This document shows, piece after piece, positions 16,601 through 23,993 of a DNA stretch of 64,000 nt. The first letter of the stretch is position 1. Every line of letters starts with the position of its first letter. The DNA is from Bradyrhizobium sp. LTSP849 (GTDB lineage: Bacteria; Pseudomonadota; Alphaproteobacteria; Rhizobiales; Xanthobacteraceae), in contig NZ_JYMR01000028.1 of assembly GCF_000938255.1 (NCBI RefSeq), positions 104,625 to 168,624 of the forward strand, in the 5' to 3' direction. The notes beneath the pieces were generated by a model, which saw only the letters and a program-made list of their open reading frames with translations, was not told where the DNA came from and made no database searches. The position numbers were made by a program, and so were the translations under genes.

Positions 16601-19600
16601 TGAAGAACACCATCAACACCATGGTGGATCAGCTCAACGCCTTCGCGGGCGAAGTCACGCGCGTCGCGCGCGAAGTTGGCACCGAAGGCGAGCTCGGCGG
16701 CCAGGCCCAGGTGCCCGGCGTCGCCGGCACCTGGAAGGATCTCACCGACACCGTCAACTTCATGGCGGCGAACCTGACCGAGCAGGTCCGCGGCATCGTC
16801 AAGGTGGTGACAGCGGTTGCCAACGGCGACCTCAAGCAGAACCTCACCGTGAAATCGAAGGGCGAGGTCGCGGCGCTCGCCGACACCATCAACAACATGA
16901 CCGAGACGCTCGCGACCTTCGCCGATCAGGTGTCGTCGGTGGCGCGCGAGGTCGGCGTCGAAGGACGGCTCGGCGGCCAGGCCGACGTGCCCGGCGCCGC
17001 CGGCACCTGGAAGGACCTGACCGGCAACGTCAACCTGCTGGCGGCCAACCTCACCTCGCAGGTGCGCGCGATCGCGGAAGTTGCGACCGCCGTGACCAAG
17101 GGCGACCTCACCCCATCGATCCAGGTCGATGCCCGCGGCGAGCTCGCCGAGCTGAAAGACAACATCAACACGATGATCACGAACCTCCGTCTGACGACGG
17201 ACGTGAACACCGAGCAGGACTGGCTGAAGACCAACCTCGCCAAATTCACCAACATGCTCCAGGGCCAGCGCGACCTCGCCACAGTCGGCCGGCTGCTGCT
17301 GACCGAGCTTTCGCCGCTGGTGAACGCGCATACCGGCGTGATCTATCAGATCGAGAACGAGGACAGTCCTCAGTTGCTGCTGCTCGCGTCCTATGCTGGC
17401 GACGGCCTCTATCCCTACCCGCGCATGCTTCCGTTAGGTGATGGTCTGATCGGCCAATGCGCCCTCGACCGGCGCCCGCGCGTCGTGGCGGACATTCCCG
17501 CCGACGTGGTTCCGATCAATTCGGCGCTGCTCCGCGTCGCGCCGAAGAACCTCGTTGTGTTGCCGGTGCTGTTCGAGGGTCAGGTCAAGGCCGTGATCGA
17601 GCTCGCGTCGCTGACCTCGTTCACGACCTCGCAAATGACGTTCCTGGAGCAGCTCACCGACTCCATCGGCATCGTGCTGAACTCGATCGAGGCGACGATG
17701 CAGACCGAAGGCCTGCTCAAACAATCGCAGCAACTCGCCGGCGAGCTCCAGACGCAGCAGCGCGAGTTGCAGCAGACCAATGACCAGCTCGAGCAGAAGG
17801 CGCAGCAGCTCGCTGAGCGCAACGTCGAAGTCGAGCGCAAGAACCAGGAAATCGAGCAAGCCCGCCGCGCGCTGGAGGAAAAGGCGACCGAGCTCGCGCT
17901 GACCTCGAAGTACAAGTCCGAATTCCTCGCCAATATGAGCCACGAGCTGCGCACGCCGCTGAACTCGATCCTGATCCTCGGACAGCAGCTCACCGACAAT
18001 CCGGACGGCAACCTCACGGGCAAGCAGGTCGAATTCGCCCGCACCATCCACGGCGCCGGCACCGACTTGCTCAACCTCATCAGCGACATCCTCGATCTCT
18101 CCAAGATCGAGTCCGGCACGGTGACGGTCGACGCCGAGGAAATCCTGACCGCGAACCTGCTGGAGACCGTCGGGCGGCCGTTCCGGCACGAAGCGGAGAA
18201 CCGCAATTTGTCGTTCAAGATCGACGTCGATCCGAACCTCGCGCGCAGCATCGTCACCGACTCCAAGCGGCTGCAACAGGTTCTCAAGAACCTGCTCTCC
18301 AACGCCTTCAAGTTCACCGCCGAAGGCGAGGTGCGGCTCAAGGTCGCCGCCGCAGTTGGCGGCTGGGGGACGGATCACCCGGTGCTGAACTCCGCACCGG
18401 CCGTGATCGCGTTCGAGGTGTCCGATACCGGCATCGGCATTCCCCTGGAGAAGCAGAAGCTGATCTTCGAGGCGTTCCAGCAAGCGGACGCCGGTACCAG
18501 CCGCAAATATGGGGGCACCGGCCTTGGCCTCGCGATCAGCCGCGAGCTCGCGAGCCTGCTCGGCGGAGAGATCCATTTGCGCAGCTCGCCCGGCAAGGGC
18601 TCGTCCTTCACGCTCTATCTGCCGCTGAAATATTCCGGCCCGACGCTCGCGCCGCGCGTCACGCCGCAGCAGCAATACAACCAGCCACCGGCGCTCCAGC
18701 CGGCAACGACAGCGCCCGAACGCGTCATCGAGCAGTTGCCCGACGACCGGCTCAACCTCGAGCCCGGCGATAGCATCCTGCTGATCGTCGAGGACGACCC
18801 GCATTATGCGCGAATTCTGGTCGACCTCGCGCGCGACAAGGGCTTCAAGGTCCTGGTTGCGGCGCGTGGCGCAGAAGCGCTCGAGCTTGCGAAACAGTAC
18901 CAGCCGAGAGCCGTGTCGCTCGACGTGTTCCTGCCGGACATGCTGGGCTGGACCGTGCTGAGCCAGCTCAAGCACAATCCGCTGACCCGCCATATCCCCG
19001 TGCAGATCATCACCCTCGACGAGGACCGCCAGCATGCACTGGCGCGCGGCGCCTTCTCTTTCGTCAACAAGCCGACGACGACGGAGGGCGTTTCAGCCGC
19101 ACTGACGCAGATCAAGGAATATGCGCGACCACGGCGCAAGCGGCTCCTGATCGTCGAGGACAACGAGGCCGAGCAGCTCTCGATCCGCGAGCTCCTGCAT
19201 CACGACGATATCGAGATCGTGACGACCGATACGGGCGCCGGCGCACTTTCGACGCTGCGCGAGGCGCCCTGCGATTGCGTGGTGCTCGACTTGCGGCTGC
19301 CCGATATGAGCGGCTTCGAGGTGCTCGACCAGATCCGTAACGACGAAGCGCTGTCGAACATTCCCGTGGTGGTCTTCACCGGCCGCGAGCTGTCCGCCGA
19401 GGAGGATGCGGAACTCCACACCATGGCGCGCAGCATCGTGGTCAAGGGCGTGGAATCGCCGGAGCGCCTGCTCGACGAAACCGCATTGTTCCTGCATCGC
19501 GTGATCACGGAACTGCCGGTCGAGAAGCAGCGCATGCTGGAGAAACTGAACAGTTCCGACGAGGATTTGATCGGCAAGACCGCGCTGCTCGTCGACGACG

Positions 19601-19941
19601 ACGCCCGCAACATCTTCGCGCTGTCGAGCGTGCTGGAGCGGCGCGGCATGAAGGTGCTGACGGCGACCACCGGCCGCGAGGCGGTGACACTGGTCGAATC
19701 CAATCCGGAAATCGCCATCGTGCTGATGGACATCATGATGCCGCAGATGGATGGCTATCAGACCATCGGCGTGATCCGGGAGAACCCTGCGTTCTTGCGC
19801 CTGCCGATCATCGCGCTGACAGCGAAGGCGATGAAGGGCGATCGCGAGAAATGTCTGGAAGCCGGCGCGTCCGACTACCTCGCCAAACCCGTCAACACCG
19901 ATCAATTGCTGCTTGCGATCCGCATGTGGCTGCACCGCTGA
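13651..19941 (+). CDS. Giant soluble hybrid histidine kinase with 11-unit HAMP array and three receiver domains
   Basis: 2096 residues. Order: basic N-terminus; two degenerate HAMP-like units (about 40-172); eleven 92-residue HAMP units (173-1184); GAF (about 1205-1350); Gln-rich coiled coil (1352-1415); HisKA with phospho-His H1431 in NMSHELRTPLN; HATPase with N1551 and DTGIGIP (D1592); three receiver domains with phospho-acceptors D1758, D1880 and D2027. No transmembrane segment or signal peptide is present, so it is cytoplasmic. The layout recalls fungal group III (Nik1/Os-1) kinases, where poly-HAMP arrays sense osmotic stress. The start at 13651 follows GGGGA; the frame open back to 13345 is not conserved-looking. 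An EcfG-like promoter lies upstream and an HWE kinase gene follows 12 bp after the stop, suggesting one stress-signalling operon. The ligand is unknown. Confidence 0.93.
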   Translation: MSDLDPGPSRSGRRVPKPKINGTSEPDSRQELLLTLQAMRSGDFSVRMSGDYLGIDGKIADTFNEIIAANQRMAQQLELVGQVVGREGKTRQRVKFGLASGSWADMEGSVNTLIDDLLWPTREVTRAVAAVAQGDLLQTVKLDVDGRPLRGEFLQSATIVNTMIKQLGVFTSEVTRVAREVGTEGKLGGQAQVPEVTGVWKDLTESVNSMANNLTNQVRNIAEVTIAVANGDLSKKITVDVRGEILQLKEAINTMVDQLRSFASEVTRVAREVGTDGKLGGQAIVPGVAGTWKDLTDSVNAMCGNLTAQVRNIANVTTAVARGDLSRKITVDVRGEILELKDTINTMVDQLNSFASEVTRVAREVGTEGKLGGQAQVPGVAGTWKDLTDNVNFMASNLTAQVRNIADVATAIAGGDLSKKITVNVSGEILQLKETLNTCVDQLNAFAGEVTRVAREVGTEGRLGGQANVLGVAGTWKDLTESVNSMASNLTAQVRNIAEVTTAVAGGDLSKKITVDVRGEILELKDTINTMVDQLNAFAGEVTRVAREVGTEGKLGGQAQVRGVAGTWKDLTDSVNSMASNLTGQVRNIAEVATAVAKGDLSKKITVNVSGEILQLKETLNTMVDQLNAFAGEVTRVAREVGTEGKLGGQAQVPGVAGTWKDLTDNVNSMAGNLTAQVRNIAEVATAIAGGDLSRKITVDVRGEILQLKDTLNTMVDQLNRFAGEVTRVAREVGTEGRLGGQANVPGVAGTWKDLTDSVNSMAGNLTAQVRNIAEVTTAVARGDLSRKITVDVKGEILELKNTINTMVDQLNAFAGEVTRVAREVGTEGKLGGQAEVPGVAGTWKDLTDNVNFMASNLTAQVRNIAEVATAIAGGDLSKKITVDVRGEILLLKDTLNTMVEQLRSFAAEVTRVAREVGTEGRLGGQAVVPGVGGTWKDLTDNVNLLAANLTTQVRNIAEVTTAVARGDLSRKITVDVKGEILELKNTINTMVDQLNAFAGEVTRVAREVGTEGELGGQAQVPGVAGTWKDLTDTVNFMAANLTEQVRGIVKVVTAVANGDLKQNLTVKSKGEVAALADTINNMTETLATFADQVSSVAREVGVEGRLGGQADVPGAAGTWKDLTGNVNLLAANLTSQVRAIAEVATAVTKGDLTPSIQVDARGELAELKDNINTMITNLRLTTDVNTEQDWLKTNLAKFTNMLQGQRDLATVGRLLLTELSPLVNAHTGVIYQIENEDSPQLLLLASYAGDGLYPYPRMLPLGDGLIGQCALDRRPRVVADIPADVVPINSALLRVAPKNLVVLPVLFEGQVKAVIELASLTSFTTSQMTFLEQLTDSIGIVLNSIEATMQTEGLLKQSQQLAGELQTQQRELQQTNDQLEQKAQQLAERNVEVERKNQEIEQARRALEEKATELALTSKYKSEFLANMSHELRTPLNSILILGQQLTDNPDGNLTGKQVEFARTIHGAGTDLLNLISDILDLSKIESGTVTVDAEEILTANLLETVGRPFRHEAENRNLSFKIDVDPNLARSIVTDSKRLQQVLKNLLSNAFKFTAEGEVRLKVAAAVGGWGTDHPVLNSAPAVIAFEVSDTGIGIPLEKQKLIFEAFQQADAGTSRKYGGTGLGLAISRELASLLGGEIHLRSSPGKGSSFTLYLPLKYSGPTLAPRVTPQQQYNQPPALQPATTAPERVIEQLPDDRLNLEPGDSILLIVEDDPHYARILVDLARDKGFKVLVAARGAEALELAKQYQPRAVSLDVFLPDMLGWTVLSQLKHNPLTRHIPVQIITLDEDRQHALARGAFSFVNKPTTTEGVSAALTQIKEYARPRRKRLLIVEDNEAEQLSIRELLHHDDIEIVTTDTGAGALSTLREAPCDCVVLDLRLPDMSGFEVLDQIRNDEALSNIPVVVFTGRELSAEEDAELHTMARSIVVKGVESPERLLDETALFLHRVITELPVEKQRMLEKLNSSDEDLIGKTALLVDDDARNIFALSSVLERRGMKVLTATTGREAVTLVESNPEIAIVLMDIMMPQMDGYQTIGVIRENPAFLRLPIIALTAKAMKGDREKCLEAGASDYLAKPVNTDQLLLAIRMWLHR
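14167..17202 (+). repeat. Eleven tandem 276-bp repeats encoding HAMP units
   Basis: Unit starts fall exactly every 276 bp from 14167 (EVTRVAREVG in units 1-10, QVSSVAREVG in unit 11). The core GTWKDLTDxVN...NLTxQVRNIAEV...GDLSxKITVDVxGEILxLK is nearly invariant in units 2-9, with divergence concentrated in unit 1 and units 10-11. That gradient is expected if internal units are homogenised by recombination. Confidence 0.95.
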
Positions 19942-19953
19942 GTTGGATCGCGA

Positions 19954-21444
19954 ATGGACCACGAAAAGGTCAACATCCTCCTCGTCGACGACCAGCCGGC
20001 CAAGCTGCTCGCCTACGAAGTGATCCTGAAGGAACTCGGCGAGAACCTCGTGATCGCCTCGTCCGGTCGCGAAGCGCTGGAAGTGCTGCTCAAGACCGAA
20101 ATCGCGGTGATCCTGGTCGATGTCTGCATGCCCGAGCTCGACGGTTTCGAGCTCGCAGCGATGATCCGCGAGCATCCGCGCTTCCAGAAGACAGCGATGA
20201 TCTTCATCTCGGCGATCCAGGTCTCCGACATCGACCGGTTGCGCGGCTACGAGATGGGCGCGGTCGATTACGTTCCGGTGCCGGTGGTGCCGGAGGTGCT
20301 GCGCGCCAAGATCAAGGTGTTTTCCGAACTCTATCGCAAGACGCGCGAGCTCGAACGGCTGAACCAGGAGCTCGAGGATCGCGTCCGCGCACGGACGGCG
20401 GAACTGGAGAATTCCACCGCAAAACTGCGCGAAAGCGAGCAGCGCCGCAGCATGGCGATCGCCGCCGGCAAGATGGGTTCCTGGGACTGGGACTGGATCA
20501 ACGGCGACTGGATGTGGGACGAAGGCCAGTACCGTATCTTCGGCGTGACGCCTGAGACGTTCAACGTCAGTCCGGCGAATATCCAGGCCTTGCTTCACCC
20601 TGACGATGTCGACCAGTTCCGCCAGGCCGTCGCTGCATTCAATACTGGCGCGCGTTCCTATGAGGGGGAATTCCGCGTCAGCCGCCCAGACGGCGAGGTG
20701 CGCTGGTGCGTCGGCACGGCGGCGGCGACGGTGAACGAGAGCGGCCGCGTGGTTCGCGTCAGCGGCGTCACCGTCGACATCACCGAACGCAAGCGTGCCG
20801 AGGAGCGGCAGAATCTTTTGGCACGGGAAGTCGATCATCGCGCCAAGAACGCGCTGGCGCTGGCGCAGTCGATCGTGCGCCTCACCCGCGCCGACGAGGT
20901 CAAGGCCTATGTCAGCGCGGTCGAGGGCCGCATCAATGCGCTGGCGCGCGTGCACACCATCCTGTCGCTGTCGAGCTGGCAGGGCGCCGAGCTCTCCAAG
21001 CTGATCGACGAGGAGCTTGCGCCCTATTCGCTTGGCGGTCAGATCAAGCTTGCGGGTCCCGAGGTCCAGCTACTGCCGGCCACCGCGCAAACACTGGCGC
21101 TGGCGCTGCACGAGCTGTTCACCAACTCGGCCAAGTACGGCGCGCTATCGACGCGGTCGGGACGGCTCGCGATTGGCTGGCAGGCCGAGAACGATCTCCT
21201 CATCCTGACCTGGGAAGAGTCCGGTGGCCCGCTGGTCAGGACGCCGAAATCACGCGGCTTCGGCACAAGGAGCCTGCTGGCGAGTGTCGAATCCCAGCTC
21301 GGCGGACAAGCTCAATTCGATTGGCGCGCCGAGGGCCTGGTTTGCCGTCTCGAGGTGCCGTTGACTCCCAAGACTGCGGCCACGGCAGCGCAGGGCAAGT
21401 TCGACGCCGAGACCTCCCCTGCGTTACAGCGCGCGTTGGGCTAA
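19954..21444 (+). CDS. Response regulator-PAS-HWE histidine kinase
   Basis: 496 residues. An N-terminal receiver domain (NILLVDDQPAKLLAYE, phospho-acceptor D56 in ILVDVCMPELDGFEL), a short coiled coil (about 125-165), a PAS/PAC sensor (MGSWDWDWINGDW to VSGVTVDITERKRAE), then an HWE-type kinase with H295 in EVDHRAKNALALAQS and ATP-site ALHELFTNSAKYGALS and RGFGTRSLL. HWE/HisKA2 kinases in alphaproteobacteria commonly feed PhyR-type stress regulators. It starts 12 bp after the HAMP-array kinase and is probably cotranscribed, with the upstream hybrid kinase as a likely phospho-donor to D56. The stop codon overlaps that of the convergent small gene. Confidence 0.92.
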   Translation: MDHEKVNILLVDDQPAKLLAYEVILKELGENLVIASSGREALEVLLKTEIAVILVDVCMPELDGFELAAMIREHPRFQKTAMIFISAIQVSDIDRLRGYEMGAVDYVPVPVVPEVLRAKIKVFSELYRKTRELERLNQELEDRVRARTAELENSTAKLRESEQRRSMAIAAGKMGSWDWDWINGDWMWDEGQYRIFGVTPETFNVSPANIQALLHPDDVDQFRQAVAAFNTGARSYEGEFRVSRPDGEVRWCVGTAAATVNESGRVVRVSGVTVDITERKRAEERQNLLAREVDHRAKNALALAQSIVRLTRADEVKAYVSAVEGRINALARVHTILSLSSWQGAELSKLIDEELAPYSLGGQIKLAGPEVQLLPATAQTLALALHELFTNSAKYGALSTRSGRLAIGWQAENDLLILTWEESGGPLVRTPKSRGFGTRSLLASVESQLGGQAQFDWRAEGLVCRLEVPLTPKTAATAAQGKFDAETSPALQRALG

Positions 21445-21662
21445 CGCGACGCGGCAGCCCTCATTCGTCGCACCGACCGGGGTTGATTGGCAACGCGCCC
21501 TTCGAGCCAGGCTTCCGTTTGTGCGAGATCGCGCAGCGCCGTCGCGTAACGGCGGGCCGCACTCCGCTCCGCGCCACGCGGCAGCTTGCGCGCCTTGCGC
21601 AGCATGTCGGCTGCCGCGTTGCGATAGGCCAGCGAGCGATAGAGAAAGACCACCTTACCCAT
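21441..21662 (-). CDS. Small basic hypothetical protein
   Basis: 73 residues: MGKVVFLYRSLAYRNAAADM, LRKARKLPRGAERSAARRYATALRDLAQTEAWLEG, Arg-rich end. Helical and strongly basic. I chose the ATG at 21662, with GGGAA about 8 bp upstream, over an in-frame ATG at 21692 and a frame open to 22133. Its TAG shares bases with the TAA of the convergent HWE-kinase gene. Function unknown. Confidence 0.5.
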   Translation of the reverse strand: MGKVVFLYRSLAYRNAAADMLRKARKLPRGAERSAARRYATALRDLAQTEAWLEGRVANQPRSVRRMRAAASR

Positions 21663-21753
21663 ATCAAATGTTCCCGTGTTGATGCCATTCATCCTCGCAA
21701 GATGGGCATGAACGCTGGATGAAGCCGGTGATGACAATTCCTTCATGCAGGAT

Positions 21754-21778
21754 GGAACCTGCGATGGCCGGCTGCGTT
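21754..21778 (+). promoter_or_regulatory. EcfG-type promoter
   Basis: GGAAC (21754-21758), 16-bp spacer, CGTT (21775-21778): exact consensus, 25 bp upstream of the ATG at 21804. Confidence 0.65.
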
Positions 21779-21803
21779 GCATGCAAAATCGAGGGGCGGT
21801 TCC

Positions 21804-22061
21804 ATGCGCGCAAAGAAGTCGCAAAGCCTGATCTCTCCCGCCGGCGTCATCAAACTGATGACACATGCGATGATGGGCGCAGCGCTCGGCCTCGCCTTCG
21901 GTCTCGCGCTTGTTCTGTTCAATCCGGCGGTCGCCAACCTGCTGAACCACGGCGGAACTCCGGCGGTATTTGTCTTCGTCATCACGCTGGTGACGACCTT
22001 TACGATTGGCGCGACGCTCACGGGCGTCGTGTTCATCCTGTCCGAGGACAAGGAAACTTGA
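21804..22061 (+). CDS. Small two-helix inner-membrane protein
   Basis: 85 residues, MRAKKSQSLISPAGVIKLMT, then two transmembrane helices (MMGAALGLAFGLALVLF and AVFVFVITLVTTFTIGATLTGVVFIL) joined by NPAVANLLNHGGTP, and an acidic SEDKET tail. GAGGGG precedes the ATG; the in-frame start at 21777 is less likely. A consensus EcfG-type promoter sits at the expected distance, so it is likely induced in stationary phase or stress. Function unknown. Confidence 0.72.
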   Translation: MRAKKSQSLISPAGVIKLMTHAMMGAALGLAFGLALVLFNPAVANLLNHGGTPAVFVFVITLVTTFTIGATLTGVVFILSEDKET

Positions 22062-22155
22062 AGTACGTGTGAAAATTGCGACGTGCTTTGCGTGGAACTC
22101 CTGCCGTGAACGGCAGTTGGCTGCCTGCGTCAATTTAACTCAGGAGCTCCCGCGC

Positions 22156-22404
22156 ATGAAGACGACCAAACTCGCTCTCGCCGTGATGCTGGCAACCGGC
22201 CTTGCCGTCGCGCCTTTCGCTGCACAGGCCAAGTCGCACAAGGCGAAGCATGAATCCTCGACCTCGACCTCGTCCTCGCAGACGACGGGTGCCAACACGA
22301 AGTCCAAGGGCAGCGACGCCTCCGGCCAGGGTGGTTCCGGTCCGGGCTCCGACCAGGGTGGCACGATGTCGAACAACAAGGGCGCCACGAGCAACACCAA
22401 GTAA
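22156..22404 (+). CDS. Small Ser/Thr/Gly-rich exported protein
   Basis: 82 residues. Signal peptide MKTTKLALAVMLATGLAVAP ending AAQA, before KSHKAKHESS. The mature part is low-complexity: Ser/Thr run, then SGQGGSGPGSDQGG and SNNKGATSNTK, and is probably disordered in the periplasm. CAGGAG lies upstream of the ATG and a strong terminator follows. A site GGAAC-N16-AGTT at 22094-22118 is a weak EcfG-type candidate. No function known. Confidence 0.65.
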   Translation: MKTTKLALAVMLATGLAVAPFAAQAKSHKAKHESSTSTSSSQTTGANTKSKGSDASGQGGSGPGSDQGGTMSNNKGATSNTK

Positions 22405-22422
22405 GTGTCGCCGAAGTTCACG

Positions 22423-22450
22423 AAAGGCCCCGCGAGAGCGGGGCCTTTTT
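22423..22450 (+). terminator. Rho-independent terminator
   Basis: Perfect 11-bp stem AAAGGCCCCGC / GCGGGGCCTTT with a GAGA loop and TTTTT tail, 19 bp after the small exported-protein stop. Confidence 0.9.
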
Positions 22451-22510
22451 GCTGTCATGCCTCGGCAGCAGGCATTGCTGAGTTCCAGCATGTCGCGTCG
22501 CGCCACCGCT

Positions 22511-22720
22511 TTAGCTGCGTCGAATGTCAGCGATGTTTAGGCGGCGGCTTTCGGAATTTGTCTTCGCGAGGTGGTCGAGCTGCGCCCGCTTGCGCGCGAT
22601 CAGGAGCTGGGCCGCGGCATCGTCGAGGCCCTCACGCTGCAATTGCCGGATCGCGGAGCCCAGTTCGAGAATCTCGGCGCGCAGTTTCAGAATCCGGTAG
22701 GCGTCCGGGTCTTCCTCCAC
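22511..22720 (-). CDS. Small coiled-coil hypothetical protein
   Basis: 69 residues, charged and helical (YRILKLRAEILELGSAIRQL, then LIARKRAQLDHLAKTN). The start is GTG at 22720 (encoding MEEDPDAY) with GGAGG 7 bp upstream. It lies 18 bp downstream of the 22739-23014 gene, so the two form an operon of small helical proteins. No recognised family. Confidence 0.6.
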   Translation of the reverse strand: MEEDPDAYRILKLRAEILELGSAIRQLQREGLDDAAAQLLIARKRAQLDHLAKTNSESRRLNIADIRRS

Positions 22721-22738
22721 CGCGTGCCTCCAAATGTC

Positions 22739-23014
22739 TCAGCGACGTGCGATTGGAGCTGCCGGCTTATAGACCTTCTTCACGGAGCGAAGGCGCACCC
22801 GGTCACGAATGTCCGGCAAGACATCGCCGCCACCAGCCGCCTTCCATTCGCCGATCAACAGGTTGATTTTCCGGCGCAGATCCATCTGCGCCAGGGCTTG
22901 CTCGGAACAGTCGCGATCGCGATTGACGAGATCGCGCACGGACACCTCGACATTGGCCATTTCCAGCCTCAAGGTGCTGATTTTACGTCGAATTTCATTA
23001 ATTCTGTTGTCCAT
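22739..23014 (-). CDS. Small coiled-coil hypothetical protein
   Basis: 91 residues, MDNRINEIRRKISTLRLEMA, with heptad-like spacing through NVEVSVRDLVNRDRDCSEQAL and QMDLRRKINLLIGEWKAAGGG, and a basic tail ending AAPIARR. Likely cytoplasmic, helical and possibly dimeric. First gene of the pair with 22511-22720. The upstream DNA is AT-rich (23015-23050), a suitable promoter region. Function unknown. Confidence 0.6.
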   Translation of the reverse strand: MDNRINEIRRKISTLRLEMANVEVSVRDLVNRDRDCSEQALAQMDLRRKINLLIGEWKAAGGGDVLPDIRDRVRLRSVKKVYKPAAPIARR

Positions 23015-23075
23015 GGCTTGTTAGAACAAAATAAGAACATATAGTCAAGTCTCGAATTCAGGACGGAGAGGGCAC

Positions 23076-23270
23076 ATGCAGGTTCAGGGTAAATACGACG
23101 CCAAGGCTTTTCTGATGGAGCAGATGTCCCGGGCGCAGGGGATGAGGCTGAAGCGGCTCAGTGAGGAGGCCTACCAGCCCGCGCAATACGATCGTGAGCT
23201 GTCCTCCGTCGAAGCCGCGCGGCGCATCCAAGTGCTCGAGGCGGAGATCGAGCTGGCGAATTCCTTCTAG
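23076..23270 (+). CDS. DUF3072-like small protein
   Basis: 64 residues. The segment RLKRLSEEAYQPAQYDRELSSVEAARRIQVLEAEI matches the DUF3072 pattern (LxxLSxEAxxPxxFxxxLTxxEAxxRIxxLxAx). Such domains are found as short stand-alone proteins in actinobacteria and rhizobia, with no established role. The ATG at 23076 follows GGACGGAGAGG. It is divergent from the coiled-coil pair. Confidence 0.68.
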   Translation: MQVQGKYDAKAFLMEQMSRAQGMRLKRLSEEAYQPAQYDRELSSVEAARRIQVLEAEIELANSF

Positions 23271-23305
23271 GTTGCTTGCTGCCTTCGCGCCCTGCGGCGC
23301 GTTTC

Positions 23306-23330
23306 GGAACCATGCCTGCTTCGAGCCGTT
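23306..23330 (+). promoter_or_regulatory. EcfG-type promoter
   Basis: GGAAC (23306-23310), 16-bp spacer, CGTT (23327-23330): exact consensus, 25 bp before the ATG at 23355. Confidence 0.65.
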
Positions 23331-23354
23331 CTCTCGGCCTTAGGGAGAGAGTTG

Positions 23355-23618
23355 ATGGCACGCAAGGCAAAGAAGCGCCGTTACTCGCGCAGCGCCGGCG
23401 ACGATGTCGAGCGCGAGATGCGGCGTTACAAGAAAGGTACCGCGAAGAGCGGACCGGGCGGTCGTGGCGGACGCGTGAAGAGCCGCAAGCAGGCGATCGC
23501 AATCGGCCTGTCCGAAGCGCGCAAGAAGGGCAAGAAGGTCCCGAAGAAGACGTCGAAGCGAAAGACGGCCAAGACGGCGACAAAGAAAACGTCGAAGCGC
23601 AAATCCGCCAAGCGATAA
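23355..23618 (+). CDS. Lys/Arg-rich DUF6496-like protein
   Basis: 87 residues, MARKAKKRRYSRSAGDDVER, then VKSRKQAIAIGLSEARKKGKKVPKK and a tail of repeated KKTSKRK units. The VKxRKQAIAIxLSEA core matches DUF6496. The C-terminal third is histone H1-like in composition (Lys, Thr, Ser, Ala), so non-specific DNA or RNA binding is plausible. Start at the ATG 23355 after GGGAGAGA. It has a consensus EcfG promoter at the same 25-bp distance as the gene at 21804, so I infer a general-stress, possibly nucleoid-associated protein. Confidence 0.75.
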   Translation: MARKAKKRRYSRSAGDDVEREMRRYKKGTAKSGPGGRGGRVKSRKQAIAIGLSEARKKGKKVPKKTSKRKTAKTATKKTSKRKSAKR

Positions 23619-23630
23619 GACTTGCCGTCC

Positions 23631-23993
23631 TCAGATCATGCTGCCCGGCATGAAGCACCGGATCGAAATGCCAAACGCCGTCTTGACCGGCCAGACCATG
23701 GTGCGGCCGGCACGGTTCGGCTCGGTGATGACGGCTTCATCCGGAACTTCGACCCACTGCCCATCAAGGCGCACCCGATAGTGCCCGTTGAACGATTCCC
23801 AATCGGGATCGGCGACTGCAACGCCGTCGGCATCCGAGCAGCACGGACCGAGATGGCTGCGCAGGCTGTCGAACCAGGGCTTGAGCGGCGAATCGGCGTA
23901 GCGACCGTCGTCGCGCCCCATGGCGCTTCCGGACGACAGCACGAGCGGCGCCACGAGCAGCGCACACCTCAGCGAGAGCTTCAATCGATCCAT
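23631..23993 (-). CDS. Hypothetical exported protein
   Basis: 120 residues. Signal peptide MDRLKLSLRCALLVAPLVLS ending GSAMG, before RDDGRYADSPLKPWFDSLRS. The mature part has GPCCSDADGVAV with a vicinal Cys pair, and a compact beta-like region NGHYRVRLDGQWVEVPDEAVITEPNRAGRTMVWP ending IRCFMPGSMI. I recognise this D-x-SPLK-x-WFDSL...CCSxADG layout as recurrent in rhizobial hypothetical proteins but know no function. The start at 23993 is chosen for the signal peptide. Confidence 0.72.
   Translation of the reverse strand: MDRLKLSLRCALLVAPLVLSSGSAMGRDDGRYADSPLKPWFDSLRSHLGPCCSDADGVAVADPDWESFNGHYRVRLDGQWVEVPDEAVITEPNRAGRTMVWPVKTAFGISIRCFMPGSMI

Noticed and set aside
14167..17202. Possible CRISPR-like array because of regular repeats
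   Set aside because: The period is 276 bp and the repeats are protein-coding HAMP units; there are no short repeats with variable spacers and no cas genes.
13720..17331. A 1203-codon open frame antisense to the HAMP-array kinase
   Set aside because: It mirrors the 276-bp repeats and the codon bias of the sense strand; it has no ribosome site or recognisable domain and its translation is a His/Asp/Gly/Leu repeat produced by the complementary strand.
19093..20955. A 620-codon antisense frame across the two kinases
   Set aside because: Composition (many His, Arg, Asp) reflects antisense of high-GC coding DNA; no domain or start support.
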